Positions 35,855 through 47,439 of a stretch of DNA of 64,000 bases are shown piece after piece. Each line of letters begins with the position of its first letter. Within the stretch, counting starts at the first letter, position 1. The position numbers and the translations under genes are program-made. This DNA is from Wyeomyia smithii. Its lineage: Eukaryota; Arthropoda; Insecta; Diptera; Culicidae. The notes under the pieces are model-generated. The model was not told where the DNA came from. It was given only the letters and a program-made list of their open reading frames with translations, and did no database searches. Location of the stretch: NCBI RefSeq assembly GCF_029784165.1, contig NC_073694.1:43879639-43943638 (forward strand). The letters are read 5' to 3'.

Positions 35855-37321
35855 TCAAGTTTGTCGCGTGACTTCTTCTCTTATGAAGGAGCTAAGTAAC
35901 TGTAAAGCTGCATGGAGTGAAATAATTTCCGGTTTTGATGATTGCAAAAGCTTTTTCATATTATCTATAAATGGCAAAATGAATTTTAGAAATAATAGGT
36001 AGACTTCGGTACCGGGATCAGCGAGCGTGTAATGCATTTTCGACTCGTTCGATGACTTATCAACGTTTGACGCAAGTCTTAAGTATATCTTCAACGGTTC
36101 ATATCTAGACAAAACAGCCTTGTAAATGATAGAATTACCAAGTGAAGAAGATTGAAAGTATAGTGCAGTTCTTAACAACCTGTTCCCTAGACGAAAATCG
36201 AAATCCAGCATGTATTGAATCTTATCACAAATTGTTGCAATCTAACCGAGCTAGTAGACAGATAGCTGTAAATATTCTTTAGCATTTGCTCCAGATGATC
36301 GGGTATCTTTTTGCTAGCGTAAGGCGCGCATAAGGCGAGAGAGTTGCATATACAGGGCATACTAACGAGACGACGACAATCTTCCTGCAGTAGAGTCGTT
36401 ACTGAATGTTTCTGCTTGACCATGACAGTAGCGTTGTCGCTTCCTATTCTAAGCATAAACTTTTTATATGGGAAGGTGCATTACATATATGACCCACATC
36501 CTCGTCGTAATACCTAACGGTAACACAGAGATCTTTTTCCGATGTAAGATCGGTGGACTCATACACGATTATACATGATTTGGATCAATCTTTCCGTCTG
36601 TGTTTCTCCGGTTACTGCAACAATAACCCTCGTCGCTTTTGTGCTGCATATTTCCACGGAATAAAGATTTTTAGAATTCGGAAAGCCTGTCTTCAACGTA
36701 GATACAAGCTCGTCCATAGCATTGGAGGATATATTTCTTTGCACTGCATACAAACACAACCGAATGCAAGTATCTGTAGTGTTCTGATGGTAGCATCTTC
36801 TGCAACTGATGGCTTCGTTTGAAAATTGCAAATGCAGTATTTTTGTGAGTTTCTTGCATTCGATGCGTTCGCAGATTCTTGATACCACCGTTTTGAAACT
36901 TCTACGAAGATTCACATATTTTACAATACGCCTATTCTCCTCGCTTTCAAAGCCACGGTAGCTCCTTTTCCCATACAACTTTATATTGTTGAACGTAGCG
37001 TTTAGCAGCTATTCGATAGGTAAAAATAATAAATTGAAACGCATCGCTAAACATACAGTACTGGAAATTCGATGTGGTTTCAAAATACGTTAAGACGGTT
37101 ATCAACGTTTATGGATATGAAATGGTAAGTTATTAGAAAATTTTTGTTTGACAATATACAGAAGAAATTTAGGCAGCTATATTATTTGTCTAAAAAAGTC
37201 CATTTTTTTGTATTTCTTGTCTGTAAACTAATTTTACGGGTGAACTTACTTCGGAAGTGTTTGTTTCTCCGTCCTCATTTTCACTCCTCACATTTTCGAG
37301 ATTGCTGTCTATTCCTTCCAT
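35855..37321 (-). pseudogene. hAT-like transposase pseudogene with BED finger and candidate intron
   Basis: The minus strand reads YCKICESS then GIKNLRTHRMQETHKN, a BED-type zinc finger with stops between its parts. Next come FPNSKNLYSVEICSTKATRV and TGETQTERLIQIM, an STDLTSEKDLCVTVRYYDED block, then GSDNATVMVKQKHSV and YASKKIPDHLEQMLKNIYSY. The last part reaches SKPEIISLHAALQLLSSFI near 35,860. This order is that of an insect hAT-related family I know with this domain set. The acidic DESTD motif reads YESTD here, so a likely catalytic Asp is lost. Frameshifts separate most blocks. A 24-codon first exon (37,250-37,321, MEGIDSNLENVRSENEDGET) ends in a donor GAA|GTAAGTT; a candidate acceptor AG is at 37,009-37,010. 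Confidence 0.8.
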
Positions 37322-38155
37322 AGTGTCCACCGTGGTGTTATTGTAAATGGCTAGACAAGGCATTCCATCGGTATATCCCGTATCTACAGGTATAAAAAAG
37401 ACCCATGTGAGGTATCACTGGTGATTTTTAGCCTCTTGTCCAGTAACCTACAGTACCTCCCCGTTGTACCGACTAGTGTACGAGTATCCTAAGGTAACAT
37501 CGGGTAACCAGCCCCTCAGGTCGTACGCTGACAGAGAAGAGGGACTCCTTTCGGGAGCATATTCGAGCGTCTAAACTCCACGTAAGAAGCGGCTCGAAAC
37601 AGCGTCTGTTCTCTAGTTAGGAGGGGCTGAACTACCGTCTTGCTAGTGCACTCAGAACTCTAAACACCCAAGCCAAAAGTCCCGGTTAGGGTTTGCAATA
37701 TTCCCGGAAATAGGTTTCCCGGGAAACGGCAATGAAAAATCTCATTTATAGGGAATTCCCGGGATCCGGGAATGAGAAGAAAATTCTTAGCATAAGTTAG
37801 ATTTCAAATAAAATTAATTAGTAAAAGGTAACAAAAAATCGTTCACGATTTCATTATCAATTCGCATCAAAAACGAATTGGAAAAAAAACCCAAACAATA
37901 TTTTAGTTCACATCAGAAATTCGTGATTGATTTTTGATGCAAATATTTGCAGAGGAGGAGGGTTCTCCATGTCGTCGAACAATAGCTTCAGATCTGCTGA
38001 CAATTTTCTGTTAAGCCGAAACAAAGTAGCTAGCGAAAACAATTTTTCAAACCTATTCAAAGTGGGTATCACCATTGATTAGAGAGAAAGATTTCGCGTA
38101 AGAATTTCGATTGGTTAACTGGTACGTTTTTTCGCCATACGGTGATTTTCTGTAA
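37322..38155. other. No gene; TTCCCGGGAA-rich repeat patch
   Basis: Between 37,680 and 37,775 the strings GGTTTGCAATATTCCCGGAA, TTTCCCGGGAAACGG and GGAATTCCCGGGATCCGGGA form overlapping palindromes of a dispersed repeat. The rest has no motif I recognise. Confidence 0.4.
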
Positions 38156-38270
38156 AAATACTACAAAGTATACAGCCCTAGCGTTGTATGAAATGGTGAC
38201 GTGGGACTAAACACTGTTCCAAAATATACAGAGTCCGCAGACAGAATCAATGTGTTTGCTCGGTAACTTA

Positions 38271-38481
38271 AAAAAGCAAAGCCTTGGTGCTACATTCCGA
38301 TTCGGAACTTGACCTTCTGTTTACTATACACAGACTTCGCAGCCAACCGTTAAGTGTACAGGACAATTGCGGGGCTAGCGCTACGATCCTACTGACACTA
38401 ACAATCTCTCCCGAGACAAGACTCGTACCTACGACGACTGGCTTGTTAGGCCAGCTTCGTACCTCGAGACCAGCTGGGGAG
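38271..38481 (-). mobile_element. tRNA-derived SINE, second family
   Basis: The 13-bp GCTCGGTAACTTA flanks both sides (38,258-38,270 and 38,482-38,494), a retroposition-type target duplication. Read on the minus strand, it starts TCCCCAGCTGGTCTCGAGGT, has an A-box-like AGCTGGTCTCGAGG and a weak B box GGTACGAGTCT. It closes with CACCAAGGCTTTGC and a T run. It is 211 bp long and unlike the SINE at 7,535. The tRNA parentage is inferred from the box motifs only. Confidence 0.75.
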
Positions 38482-39760
38482 GCTCGGTAACTTACGTACT
38501 TATATTTTCAGCCTTCCCTGGGAATCTATTTTAGAAATATTTTCAACAACACTCGAAAAAATATCGTTTGTATTTGGCGATATTCTGCCTGTATAATTTT
38601 TTGTGCAAACAACATGTATTTGACAAAGCACAAGCTTATCGTTCTTGTTGAAGAAGCACCAAGAATTGCTCGTAATGCGTCAAAGTCAGAATTAACTCAT
38701 ATCCTCAAAAACTAAATACAATAACACTAACGTTATCATAATAAATGGATTTGTCTTATTTAACTCTGATTAAATCGAATTTATAATATGGATCTTACTT
38801 TCAGAATAATATGGGAGCCTTTACGAAAGTTCATCAACTTGCAAACATAAAAAGATATGCTAAACAAAATTATCAACAAGTTTCAGCAAAAAATCGTACC
38901 AATCAACAATTCCATTTTTGTTTTTTGCTCGACAATTTGATTTTCATTTGCCTACAATTACATTCGCTGTATTACGAAGACAGCTAATATGTAAACGTTT
39001 ATTATGGCAAAGTTTAAAATAATACAATATCATCTAATAACTTTGAAATGTAAAAAAAAATCGGCATGATTAAATGGACCAAAAATTCACAAGAATTCAC
39101 CGGCTCTTACTCTTCTATAAATTTGTATATTTGGGGATTCAATCTTTTGATACTATTCGGTCACGATTATTTGGTGAATATCGAATATAAAATATAATAA
39201 ATATAACTTATTACCGTTGCAAAAATGTACAATTCTTTTTGAGTAATTTATGATAATCATTCATGAGACAAACTTTCAATCACCATCAGCAGCAGTTTTT
39301 TCTCGATTGCACACGAATAGAAATGTACGAACAGAAGTATACTACTGCAATACGAACAGTGCCGCGCGCTGCAGTACGAACGGAAGTGTACCGCTGAAAT
39401 ATACGAATAGAAGAGTACCGCTGCAATCATAGACGACGAGAGACCTGCGGCTTTTCGCTCCACTGACACTGTTGCTTATACCAGCATGTTTTCTTTCAAT
39501 ACATCAGTTTTTTATTACGTTCTGACAGCAAGTTTAGGAATTGTACAAGAATGGGGGTTGTTCCAAATTTTTCGGAAAACTTTTACCTTCGAGACATCAC
39601 ATTAGTCTAAGCTCATGGAAGCAAAAAGAAATTGACCTATTGGGACTGGGAGACTCTGTAAATTTTTGTTCGCGTTGAATTTCTCATTGAAACTTTTTAT
39701 CAATTTTACCACTTAGCAGTGAAATTAGAGTGATAATTAGCATATTACAAAATTGTTCTA

Positions 39761-40451
39761 CAGCCATAAATTTTGTTGTGTTTTCGACTGTTGGCGATGG
39801 CGGATGGGAACTGATGAGTAGTAGTTTGGATTTGACAGTGATAGTAGACCATAGCAACCGTACCCATATACTCCCATTCCTAGAAATGTGCCATATACAC
39901 AACACACAACACAGTCAACAAACGAGTTGATCTCGACGGACTCAACACAGCTTACGCAGCAATTCTGTCAAGTATCGTGCCCAACACAAACACTCCAGCC
40001 AATTAGTTCTGTCTCTGTTCGTTCAATCTCCCCACCAACAACATCGATTTCCTACCCCTCTCAAATCGCCCCGCCATCGCAATAGGTCCACAGCAAACAG
40101 AGTTGTAAGCTAATTTAAAATATTGGTTTGTCGAAAATAATTTTATATAAAAAATTTTGTTACCACCTAGAATGTACCCAAAATCGTCCCAATCAGTGTT
40201 GACGATAAGCTTTAAAAAGCATCTTGACAAGGAACGAACAAATAATATGTAAGTCACAGACACAATAACCACAGACAATCAGCTAGACTATAACTATTTG
40301 TAAAACTATACTAAACGCTTCTAATTATGTAATAAATCCCCGCAGTTTCCCCTGATGATGTCACTGACCAGTGACGAAACGTCGGATAGTATAAAATAAG
40401 TCGTTCTAAAATTTTTGTGACTGCTCAGCCGAAAGTATAATATAAGTACAC
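39761..40451 (+). mobile_element. Penelope-like element, 5'-truncated 3' end
   Basis: ATTGTTCTA flanks the block on both sides (39,752-39,760 and 40,452-40,460). The plus strand reads THILPFLEMCHIHNTQH, the C-terminal motif of Penelope-like proteins. A shifted frame gives VDLDGLNTAYAAILSS, the block that normally follows. The 3' non-coding part contains a hammerhead-like sequence (40,352-40,385). Truncation at the 5' side and the short target duplication fit target-primed insertion. Confidence 0.8.
40352..40385 (+). ncRNA. Hammerhead-ribozyme-like core in a Penelope 3' region
   Basis: CTGATGA (40,352-40,358) is followed by a perfect 6-bp hairpin GTCACT-GACC-AGTGAC (40,360-40,375) and directly by GAAAC (40,376-40,380): the conserved CUGAUGA - stem II - GAAA core. 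Hammerheads are known in Penelope-like elements, so the context fits. One extra T (40,359) lies between CTGATGA and the stem. I cannot draw a convincing stem I with a GUH cleavage triplet upstream, so this copy may be inactive. Confidence 0.5.
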
Positions 40452-40841
40452 ATTGTTCTAAAGTTTATCTATTCAACAACATTTTGGTTATTGTTATCCA
40501 TCATTGGGTTATATTGTTATTAACGTTTGAAATCTGACGCAACATTCGCCAGTTTCATTTCCAGTTTTGCATTCTGTTAAGTATAGTAAACAAAGACATA
40601 GTCCCACGTCAAAACCGAGACAATTCGGAAGAAAGAGATATATTACAAGATGATCAGTTTGATACGACACAAAATAAGTCAATTTCAGCGCAGTTACAGT
40701 GACTTTGGGTTGAGTTTAAGACATCCTTTAATTCTAGTCGCGTTGATCTATGGGTTTCAATTTTTTTTATCAATTTACAGTTTTTTTTTTTAAATTTTTA
40801 TCAATGAACATTGATTCGGTACTTAGAATAGCGTAATCACG

Positions 40842-42319
40842 TTGGTCCTCCTGCGAGAAAGTGGGGTTGGTTGTTGGCAACAAGCGAAGAACAAAATAAT
40901 TCGAACCGGAATAATGGGCATTGACCCGGGCGACGAAAAAAGACTAAGGACTAAGAAAACTTGGAGCATGGAACTGCCGATCTCTCAATTCAAAGCTGCG
41001 GCAATATACATGAGCTGGGTACAGCTTTTATCGTGATGGGCTAGCTGCAAAAGTGGGTGATTGGGTGGTGGCCGATCACTCGCCGAATGTAGCGGTTGAG
41101 GATCAAAGACCGGTCCTTTAATGTCAGTATCAATGTGCACAACCCTCACCTCGGAAGCACCGATGATGATGAAGATGAATTTTACGTGCAGCTGGAGCGC
41201 AAATACAACCACTGCCTAACACATGATATCAAGATCATCATCGAGGATTACAACGCGCAGATCGGCCAGAAGAAGAAGTTTGAACCGGTATTTGGAAAGT
41301 TCAGCATGCACCAGCTGACGAGCCTCCAGCCTCCAATAACATGGCCGTACGTAGTACCTTCTTCCAACATAACCTCGATACATCTGGAGGTCACCAAACC
41401 AGACAAAATCTCAAATCGACCACGTCTTGATAAATGATCGGCATTTCTCGGACATCATCTACGTTAGAACTTACCGAGTTGCTAACATCGATTCGGACCA
41501 TTACCTAGTAATGGTGAAAGTGCGTCCAAAATTCTCCATTATGAACAACACTCCAAATCGGCGCCCGCTTTAGTACAATCTCGTATGACTGCGACAAATC
41601 GACGTTGCTGAAAACTACGCGTATTGGCTCGAAGTATCGCTGCCGGAGCACCGTGCAAACAGTCTTCAGCAGGGTAACGGAGAACGTCCCGGGGCATGTA
41701 GAACGAAACCGACGGAATGAGTGGTTCGATGATGGGTGTCGGAAGGTGTTTGACGAGAAAATCGGTGCGCGGTTACAGCAACACAAACAGCAAAACCAAC
41801 TGGAGAAGAAGCACCGCCAGAAAGAGAAGGAAACTAACGCACCCTGCGCAGGTTTTGTGCCACGAGCCGCAAAGTGTCGGGATAAGGAAGAGAGTATTCT
41901 GGCGGACGATCGTGAGGTGACCGAAAGGTCGAAGTAGCACTTCGATGAACACTTAAATGCCGTACAGCAAGAGGACCAAGACAGCGATGGAAATGATATC
42001 GTCAATGCAGCAGAAGACCAATACGTGCCACTCTCAACGATAGCCGAAGTTAAGGATGCTTAAGAACAACAAATCAGCCGGCAAAGATAGTGTAGAACCG
42101 GAGCTTATCAAGCTTGATTCGGATAAGTTGGCCGAGTGCCTGCATCGACTGATTGTTAAGATTTGGGATACCGGACCACTACCGGAGGAGTGGAAGGATG
42201 AGGTTATATGCCCCATCTACAAGAAAGACGATAAACTGGACTGTGAGAACTATCGTGCGATCACCATCCTGAATGCCGTTTGCCAAGGGTTTTCCCAAGT
42301 CATCTTCCAACGTCTATAA
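40842..42319 (+). pseudogene. RTE-clade LINE pseudogene, endonuclease to early RT
   Basis: Endonuclease segments read LRIKDRSFNVSINVHNPH, HDIKIIIEDYNAQIGQKKKF (GDMNAQVG in the family) and DSDHYLVMVKVRPK in shifted frames. A linker NEWFDDGCRKVFDEK follows. The RT begins with LKNNKSAGKDSVEPELIK, LPEEWKDEVICPIYKKDDKL and NYRAITILNAV. The wording is that of mosquito RTE (JAM-type) elements. Several frameshifts separate the pieces, and GDYN-type Asp is replaced in IIEDYNAQ. It breaks off after RT block 2b at 42,319, so the catalytic box and 3' end are missing, unusual for a LINE copy. Confidence 0.85.
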
Positions 42320-43110
42320 TAGCATTCGTGGCATCTGCGATCTTACATCTGCTCTTCTCCCGTACAAAAAACACAAGTGCGCTTTAGTTTTACACGAGCA
42401 TGGACCAAGGTTCGTGGCCTTAGACGGCTACAGTATGATCAAAGTTTTGTAGATAGTCAACTTCCTGCCGCGGTTTCTTTCACGCTATAGAACCTCGACG
42501 AATTTCTCTGCTAATGTCGTTCTCGGTAATTACCAGTTAACCAACATGCACGCACTTGTCAACTACCTCGATTTCATCACCGCTAAGCTGAATTCGTGGT
42601 CTGAGATTAACACTAGGCTTTCTTTCATCATCCCGATTACGGAAATATTCATATTAAGTGGTATTCGATAATTTTGGAAGAAGTTGCCATCTTAGAATTC
42701 ATAATAGTTTCTGGGGTCGGTTCTTGGCTCCTGTGCATCATTTTAAGCTGTTTTCCGGAAAAATTGTGTGTCATTTGTACGGAAACTTTCTCGTGCAGAG
42801 AAGTGAGAGGGGCCGTATCACCATAGAAATATATCCTGCTTCCAAAAACTTCCACATGGCAAATTTGGTTCCATTTGCTTGATTAGTTCACAAGGCGATG
42901 AATGTAATAAACGTATCGCAAACCTAGTTGTGTTAGATTTACGTTACGTTGAGTAGAAATGGCAGTTACGTCAATTCGTTTTCGTAAATTAATGACGCTA
43001 TTTTTTACACTTTTTATCAAATTTCGGCGCCTATAGGTCCAATTTGGTGTCTTCTATCGTTTAATCGTGAAAAACACAAATCGACCACTTTAGCGCTTAC
43101 GTCAATCTAC
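42320..43110. other. No recognisable gene between RTE and Copia relics
   Basis: The plus strand from 42,330 to 42,650 is fairly GC-rich and shows an open stretch, but I recognise no motif. It is not the expected continuation of the RTE reverse transcriptase. Confidence 0.35.
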
Positions 43111-43695
43111 GAGATTACGGCAGCGCAGGACCACTACAAGAACGCCATGGATGAAGAATATGCTACCCTTCAAGAGAACTCCTCCTGGGATATCATAAAT
43201 CCTCCCACGAATCAAATCGGCTGCCCGTGATTTTTCTGGAAGAAGTTTGAGTTTGAGTTAAAGAATGTTCCTAGATGCAAGGCCAGTATCGCGCTAAGGG
43301 GCTTAGCCGAAAATTCGGAACCATTCAAGACGAGAAACGGAGAACACCTCCGGGCACTCTTACCTGAGAATTACTCCTGGAGAAGAAGTTCAAGATCTCA
43401 TTAGTGGGTGATGTAAAGAATCATCTTGGAACCCATGTTGAGAGGCAAGAAGAAGTTTTTTTCGGCATTTTAAGATAACTACATCGAACAAATGCTGAAG
43501 AAGCTCAGAATGATTTCGATGGATCCTAAGTACTTTACGGCAGAGAAAAAGGAAAATATTGTCTGCCACCGAGAAATACCAGAGTTTGGCGGAAGGTTAA
43601 CTCTACGTTGCCGTACACACATGGCCTAATTTGGCAATCACAGCAGCCATCGTTTGCCGTAAAATCTATAAACCTACTGAGCGCGTATCGAGCGG
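43111..43695 (+). pseudogene. Copia (Ty1) polyprotein pseudogene with the RT core deleted
   Basis: HYKNAMDEEYATLQENSSWD then a K/FK block ending VPRCKASIALRGLAE is the entry of a Copia RT (W..AM..E...L..N.TW and V.RYKARLVAKG). The text jumps to KKFKISLVGDVKNHLGTHVE (FKM.DLG....LGI.V), then YQSLAEG, stop, LYVAVHTWPNLAITAAIVCR (Y...G.LLYLA..TRPD). The stretch with the YVDD box is absent, an internal deletion. Frameshifts and stops break the rest. No LTR was found nearby. Confidence 0.75.
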
Positions 43696-46499
43696 TCCAA
43701 AAATTTCATGTTAGCTAAATTTCATGCAAGTCAGTGCCCTCTAATGCAATTTAAATCTCTCAAATTCAAATTGATATTACAAGAAAACAATTAATTTTAT
43801 ACGGAACAACTAATCAAAATCATGGTTTGAATTTTAACTTTTGTATAGGTTATGGCAGGTTCGGAATGTACTCGAAAAATGCACATGAACTTTCACACCA
43901 CCGTACATTCCCTTCCTCAGCCGAAACTTACATGAGCCGCGTTGTTCCACAACTATATCGGCTCGCTTTATCGCATGTCTATATTGGAAAACTTTTGGCC
44001 GCAACGTAACCGCCAGGCCACGGAACGGATTTCAGCCCATTAGTCGTTCGGAAGCTTTTAATTTAACTCACACCGCTTTTCCTTTCCGTGACTGCTTCCG
44101 TGTTACTGCTTGAATAGACAGACCGCGCTTCGTGCTGCTCGGTCACGGAAAAGGAAATCCACTCTTTTTCCTTCCTCACTGTGATATGCTCTGCTGGATG
44201 CCCAGTGTTCTTTTTTTAGTTAAATAGGAAGACGTTCTATTTTTTGGCGGAAAAAATCGGCTGCAACTTCCGTTTGGTGTAAGATGACGATAAGAATATA
44301 AAATCGTTCTCGATTTGTGGATTAGTACCACGCAGTTAAAGGCCTAGTGGCATTTGAAAAAAAAATTTTTTTTCAATTTTGTAAGTTCGTCCATCATTGC
44401 GCAACATTGCTCCATCTTGTTTTTATGGTTTAGAATATTTTACCTTCCTTATAAACCTTGCGTTAGTTATTAATAAAACACTTAGCTCAAGCCCTTGTCG
44501 ATGTTTACTTAACTATTGTTAAAGAAATCAAACAATCAAATGGCATATTTGCAAAACAGGCACTACTCTGCTATGGCTGCACATAACCTCACTGGTAGCC
44601 GCAAAACTGAAAGACAAACATATACCTATCTGCTGGCAGTGATGTCACCATGATCATCATCATCAACCACGTCTTCGTCTTTGTCATCGTCGTCTTGGAG
44701 GTGATGTACAAATTATGTCACGCAAAATAGCTGAACAACATTATACCTTTTTCAAGTTCTTTCTTTTGATTATTTTAACCTCTCAAATTTGTACACACAA
44801 ATACTGCTTCGTGACTCTTTACATACTTTTCGCTAGTTTTGATGTAGTTGTCCTCATCAAAAAGTAACTTATAACAACTGATTTAAATAAAATTTGAGTC
44901 ATGGTGCGACAGCAACTGCAGTTGGAGAAATAGTATCATAATTTACGCATAAGCCCTCGATGTTATCACCGTTAACTCCAAGAGCGCGAAAGCTGTAAAG
45001 TGGGCAAATACCACGATCCGTGTTTGCTGGAATGTCCTGACAGGCGTACCTTGCCGCTAGGTTCTAGGGTGGATACGATTAGGCAGAAACATCTTTTGCC
45101 AGATTGTTACCGATTACCACCCTACGGAAGCATATAGTGTATACATTGTACAAGGATTAGGAGGCTGCTTCACACTCCAATTAGGAGATAAATTTAAAAG
45201 CCACACTTCAGCTAGGTTATGTCGATATGGTTTCGCCCGTGCATTACAGGACGACAGTAAGCCAGTGCGAAGGATGTGTTTGTTAATAGTAATAGTGATA
45301 GTAATAATCATAATACACTCGACGAAGATGATAATAATGATGTACTTCTTCAAGTAGCAATCAAGAATGTATAAGATATTTTCAGTATTATATTTGTCAC
45401 AACAGAACGAAACATAAACAAAGAAATTTCCACTATTAAGAAGTGAGGATTTGACAATTAGTTTTCCCGCATAAATGTTCATAATAAACTTATTAATAAT
45501 TGACAAGGTTCTAATAATACACTTGTTGACAGTTTTGTTTACCTCCACATTATATTCATTCAGCAATTATAAAAGGACTGCACAAAAGAAACCAACAATT
45601 GAAAAAAAATACAACTAGCACTCTCATCCTACACCGTTCACTCCCAGCTCAAAGCTAAGTGTACCTGTCCGGAAATCGCCTACATAATCCGGGCTTCCGT
45701 GCTTTGCCTTGCTGTGGGAGACAATGGTACTTGTCGACCATAATGGGAACAATAAATAGAGAAACGAAACACTGCCGATGAAAAGGTCCTCGGGAAGTCC
45801 TTTCTGGAGCAGGCCCTTTACATTTGCCGTGTTCGTATCTTCACCTTGTCGTCGTCGTCGTCGTTGTGGGTAGGTGGTGCCGAGGATGGCCCCTTCTCGC
45901 ACTGTAGACCCTCTTTAGGTTGTGGCTTAACCACCTCCTCCTGAAAGGCTCGCGGTGGGATGGCAAAGTGGAGCTAAATGAAGATGATGGAAGTGCAAGT
46001 CGGTCGCTTACTATGAGTCTTAGTCTTGCACGTCGTAACAATGAAAGTGGATAAGCTAACCGAATAATGTGAATAACAACTTTACATCCTTGCTAACCTT
46101 GTCGATGAGGTGCTGCCAAGAAGTTTGAGCAAATTTCTTGAGATCCACTTGTGGGATTGGATGAAATAATCGTCGTGACGAATTCAGAGTGGTTTCTGTG
46201 GCATTTGCACATGGCTACGGAACCGTTTGGAGTAGAGATAATGGACGCTTGTTATTAGTGCCTTTGTTGGTTTTGAGAATTGTTTGAACGAATTGAGGTA
46301 GGAGTCTTTATATCAAACCGAGTAATCATAATTGATAAATGGTTCTTCGAAAATTAGTGTGTGCTCTTGAGTAATTTCCAGTATGTGAAATACCAAAAAT
46401 TTGATTGCTCACTATTGCACGATCCACACTGCAAAGTTTTCCATAGTCAATATCAATCCTAGACCACATACCTTTAGAATATTTCTGTTTTTTTTTTAA
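43696..46499. other. No recognisable gene
   Basis: I see AT-rich DNA with a GC-richer patch at 45,620-46,050 that includes a short CGT run. The 150-residue frame at 45,114-45,566 (-) is I/K/N-rich and driven by AT content. No repeat ends were found. Confidence 0.4.
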
Positions 46500-47375
46500 T
46501 TTTAAAAATTATATGGTTTTACAGATCTTATAGATTTTATAGATTTTATAAATTATATAGATTTTATTGATTCCACAGATTCCATAGATTTTATGGATTT
46601 TATAGATTTTATATATTTTATTTGTTGAATTTTCTAAATCTACTAAACCTAGATTTAGGAAATTCAATAGATTTGAAGTTTTTATAGAGTTCATAGATTT
46701 TAAAGATTTTATAGAGTTCATAGATTTTATAGATTTTATAAATTTAATAGATTTTATAGATTTTATAGATTTTATAAATTTTGTAGATTTTATAAATTTA
46801 ATAGATTTTATAGATTTTATAGATTTTATAGATTTTATAGATTTTATAGATTTTATAGATTTTATAGATTTTATAGATTTTATAGATTTTATAGATTTTA
46901 TAGATTTTATAGATTTTATAGATTTTATAGATTTTATAGATTTTATAGATTTTATAGATTTTATAGATTTTATAGATTTTATAGATTTTATAGATTTTAT
47001 AAATTTTAGAGATTTTATAGATTTTATAGATTTTATAGATTTTATAGATTTTGTAGATTTTATAGATTTTATAGATTTTATAAATTTAATAGATTTTATA
47101 GATATTACAGATTTTATAGATTTTATAGATTTTATAGATTTTATAGATTTTATAGATTTTAAAGATTTTATAGATTTTATAGATTTAATAGATTTTATAG
47201 ATTTTATAGATTTTATAGATTTTATAGATTTTATAGATTTTATAGATTTTATAGATTTTATAGATTTTATAGATTTTATAGATTTTATAGATTTTATAGA
47301 TTTTATAGATTTTATAGATTTTATAGATTTTATAGATTTTATAGATTTTATAGGTTTGATAGATTTCATAAATTC
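46500..47375. repeat. 9-bp minisatellite, about 90 units of TATAGATTT
   Basis: The unit ATAGATTTT is repeated almost without interruption for some 870 bp, with scattered point variants, denser toward the left edge (46,500-46,800). Because nine is a multiple of three, the minus strand stays open for 286 codons as a lysine-serine-isoleucine repeat, and a second frame reads lysine-isoleucine-tyrosine. These are by-products, not genes. The purer right half suggests recent expansion there. Confidence 0.95.
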
Positions 47376-47439
47376 TGTTACGATGACGAGTGTGCAATGT
47401 AAAAAACATTTCCGGACCTTATTAATGATTTAATGGTCA

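Larger units (their letters stand above)
38156..40614 (-). mobile_element. Family R repeat, copy C (hosts a SINE and a Penelope 3' end)
   Basis: It begins AATACTACAAAGTATACAGC and ends GTAGTCCCACGTC-like at 40,614, so both family ends are present in inverted orientation relative to copies A and B. Aligning it with copy A shows two extra blocks, 38,271-38,481 and 39,761-40,451, each flanked by a direct duplication. It provides empty sites for the guests of copies A and B. Confidence 0.65.

Noticed and set aside
45114..45566. 150-residue minus-strand frame
   Set aside because: Composition is isoleucine/asparagine/lysine-rich with no motif, as expected from AT-rich DNA.
46509..47369. 286-residue open frame of lysine-serine-isoleucine repeats on the minus strand
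   Set aside because: It is produced entirely by a 9-bp minisatellite; a second frame is equally open.
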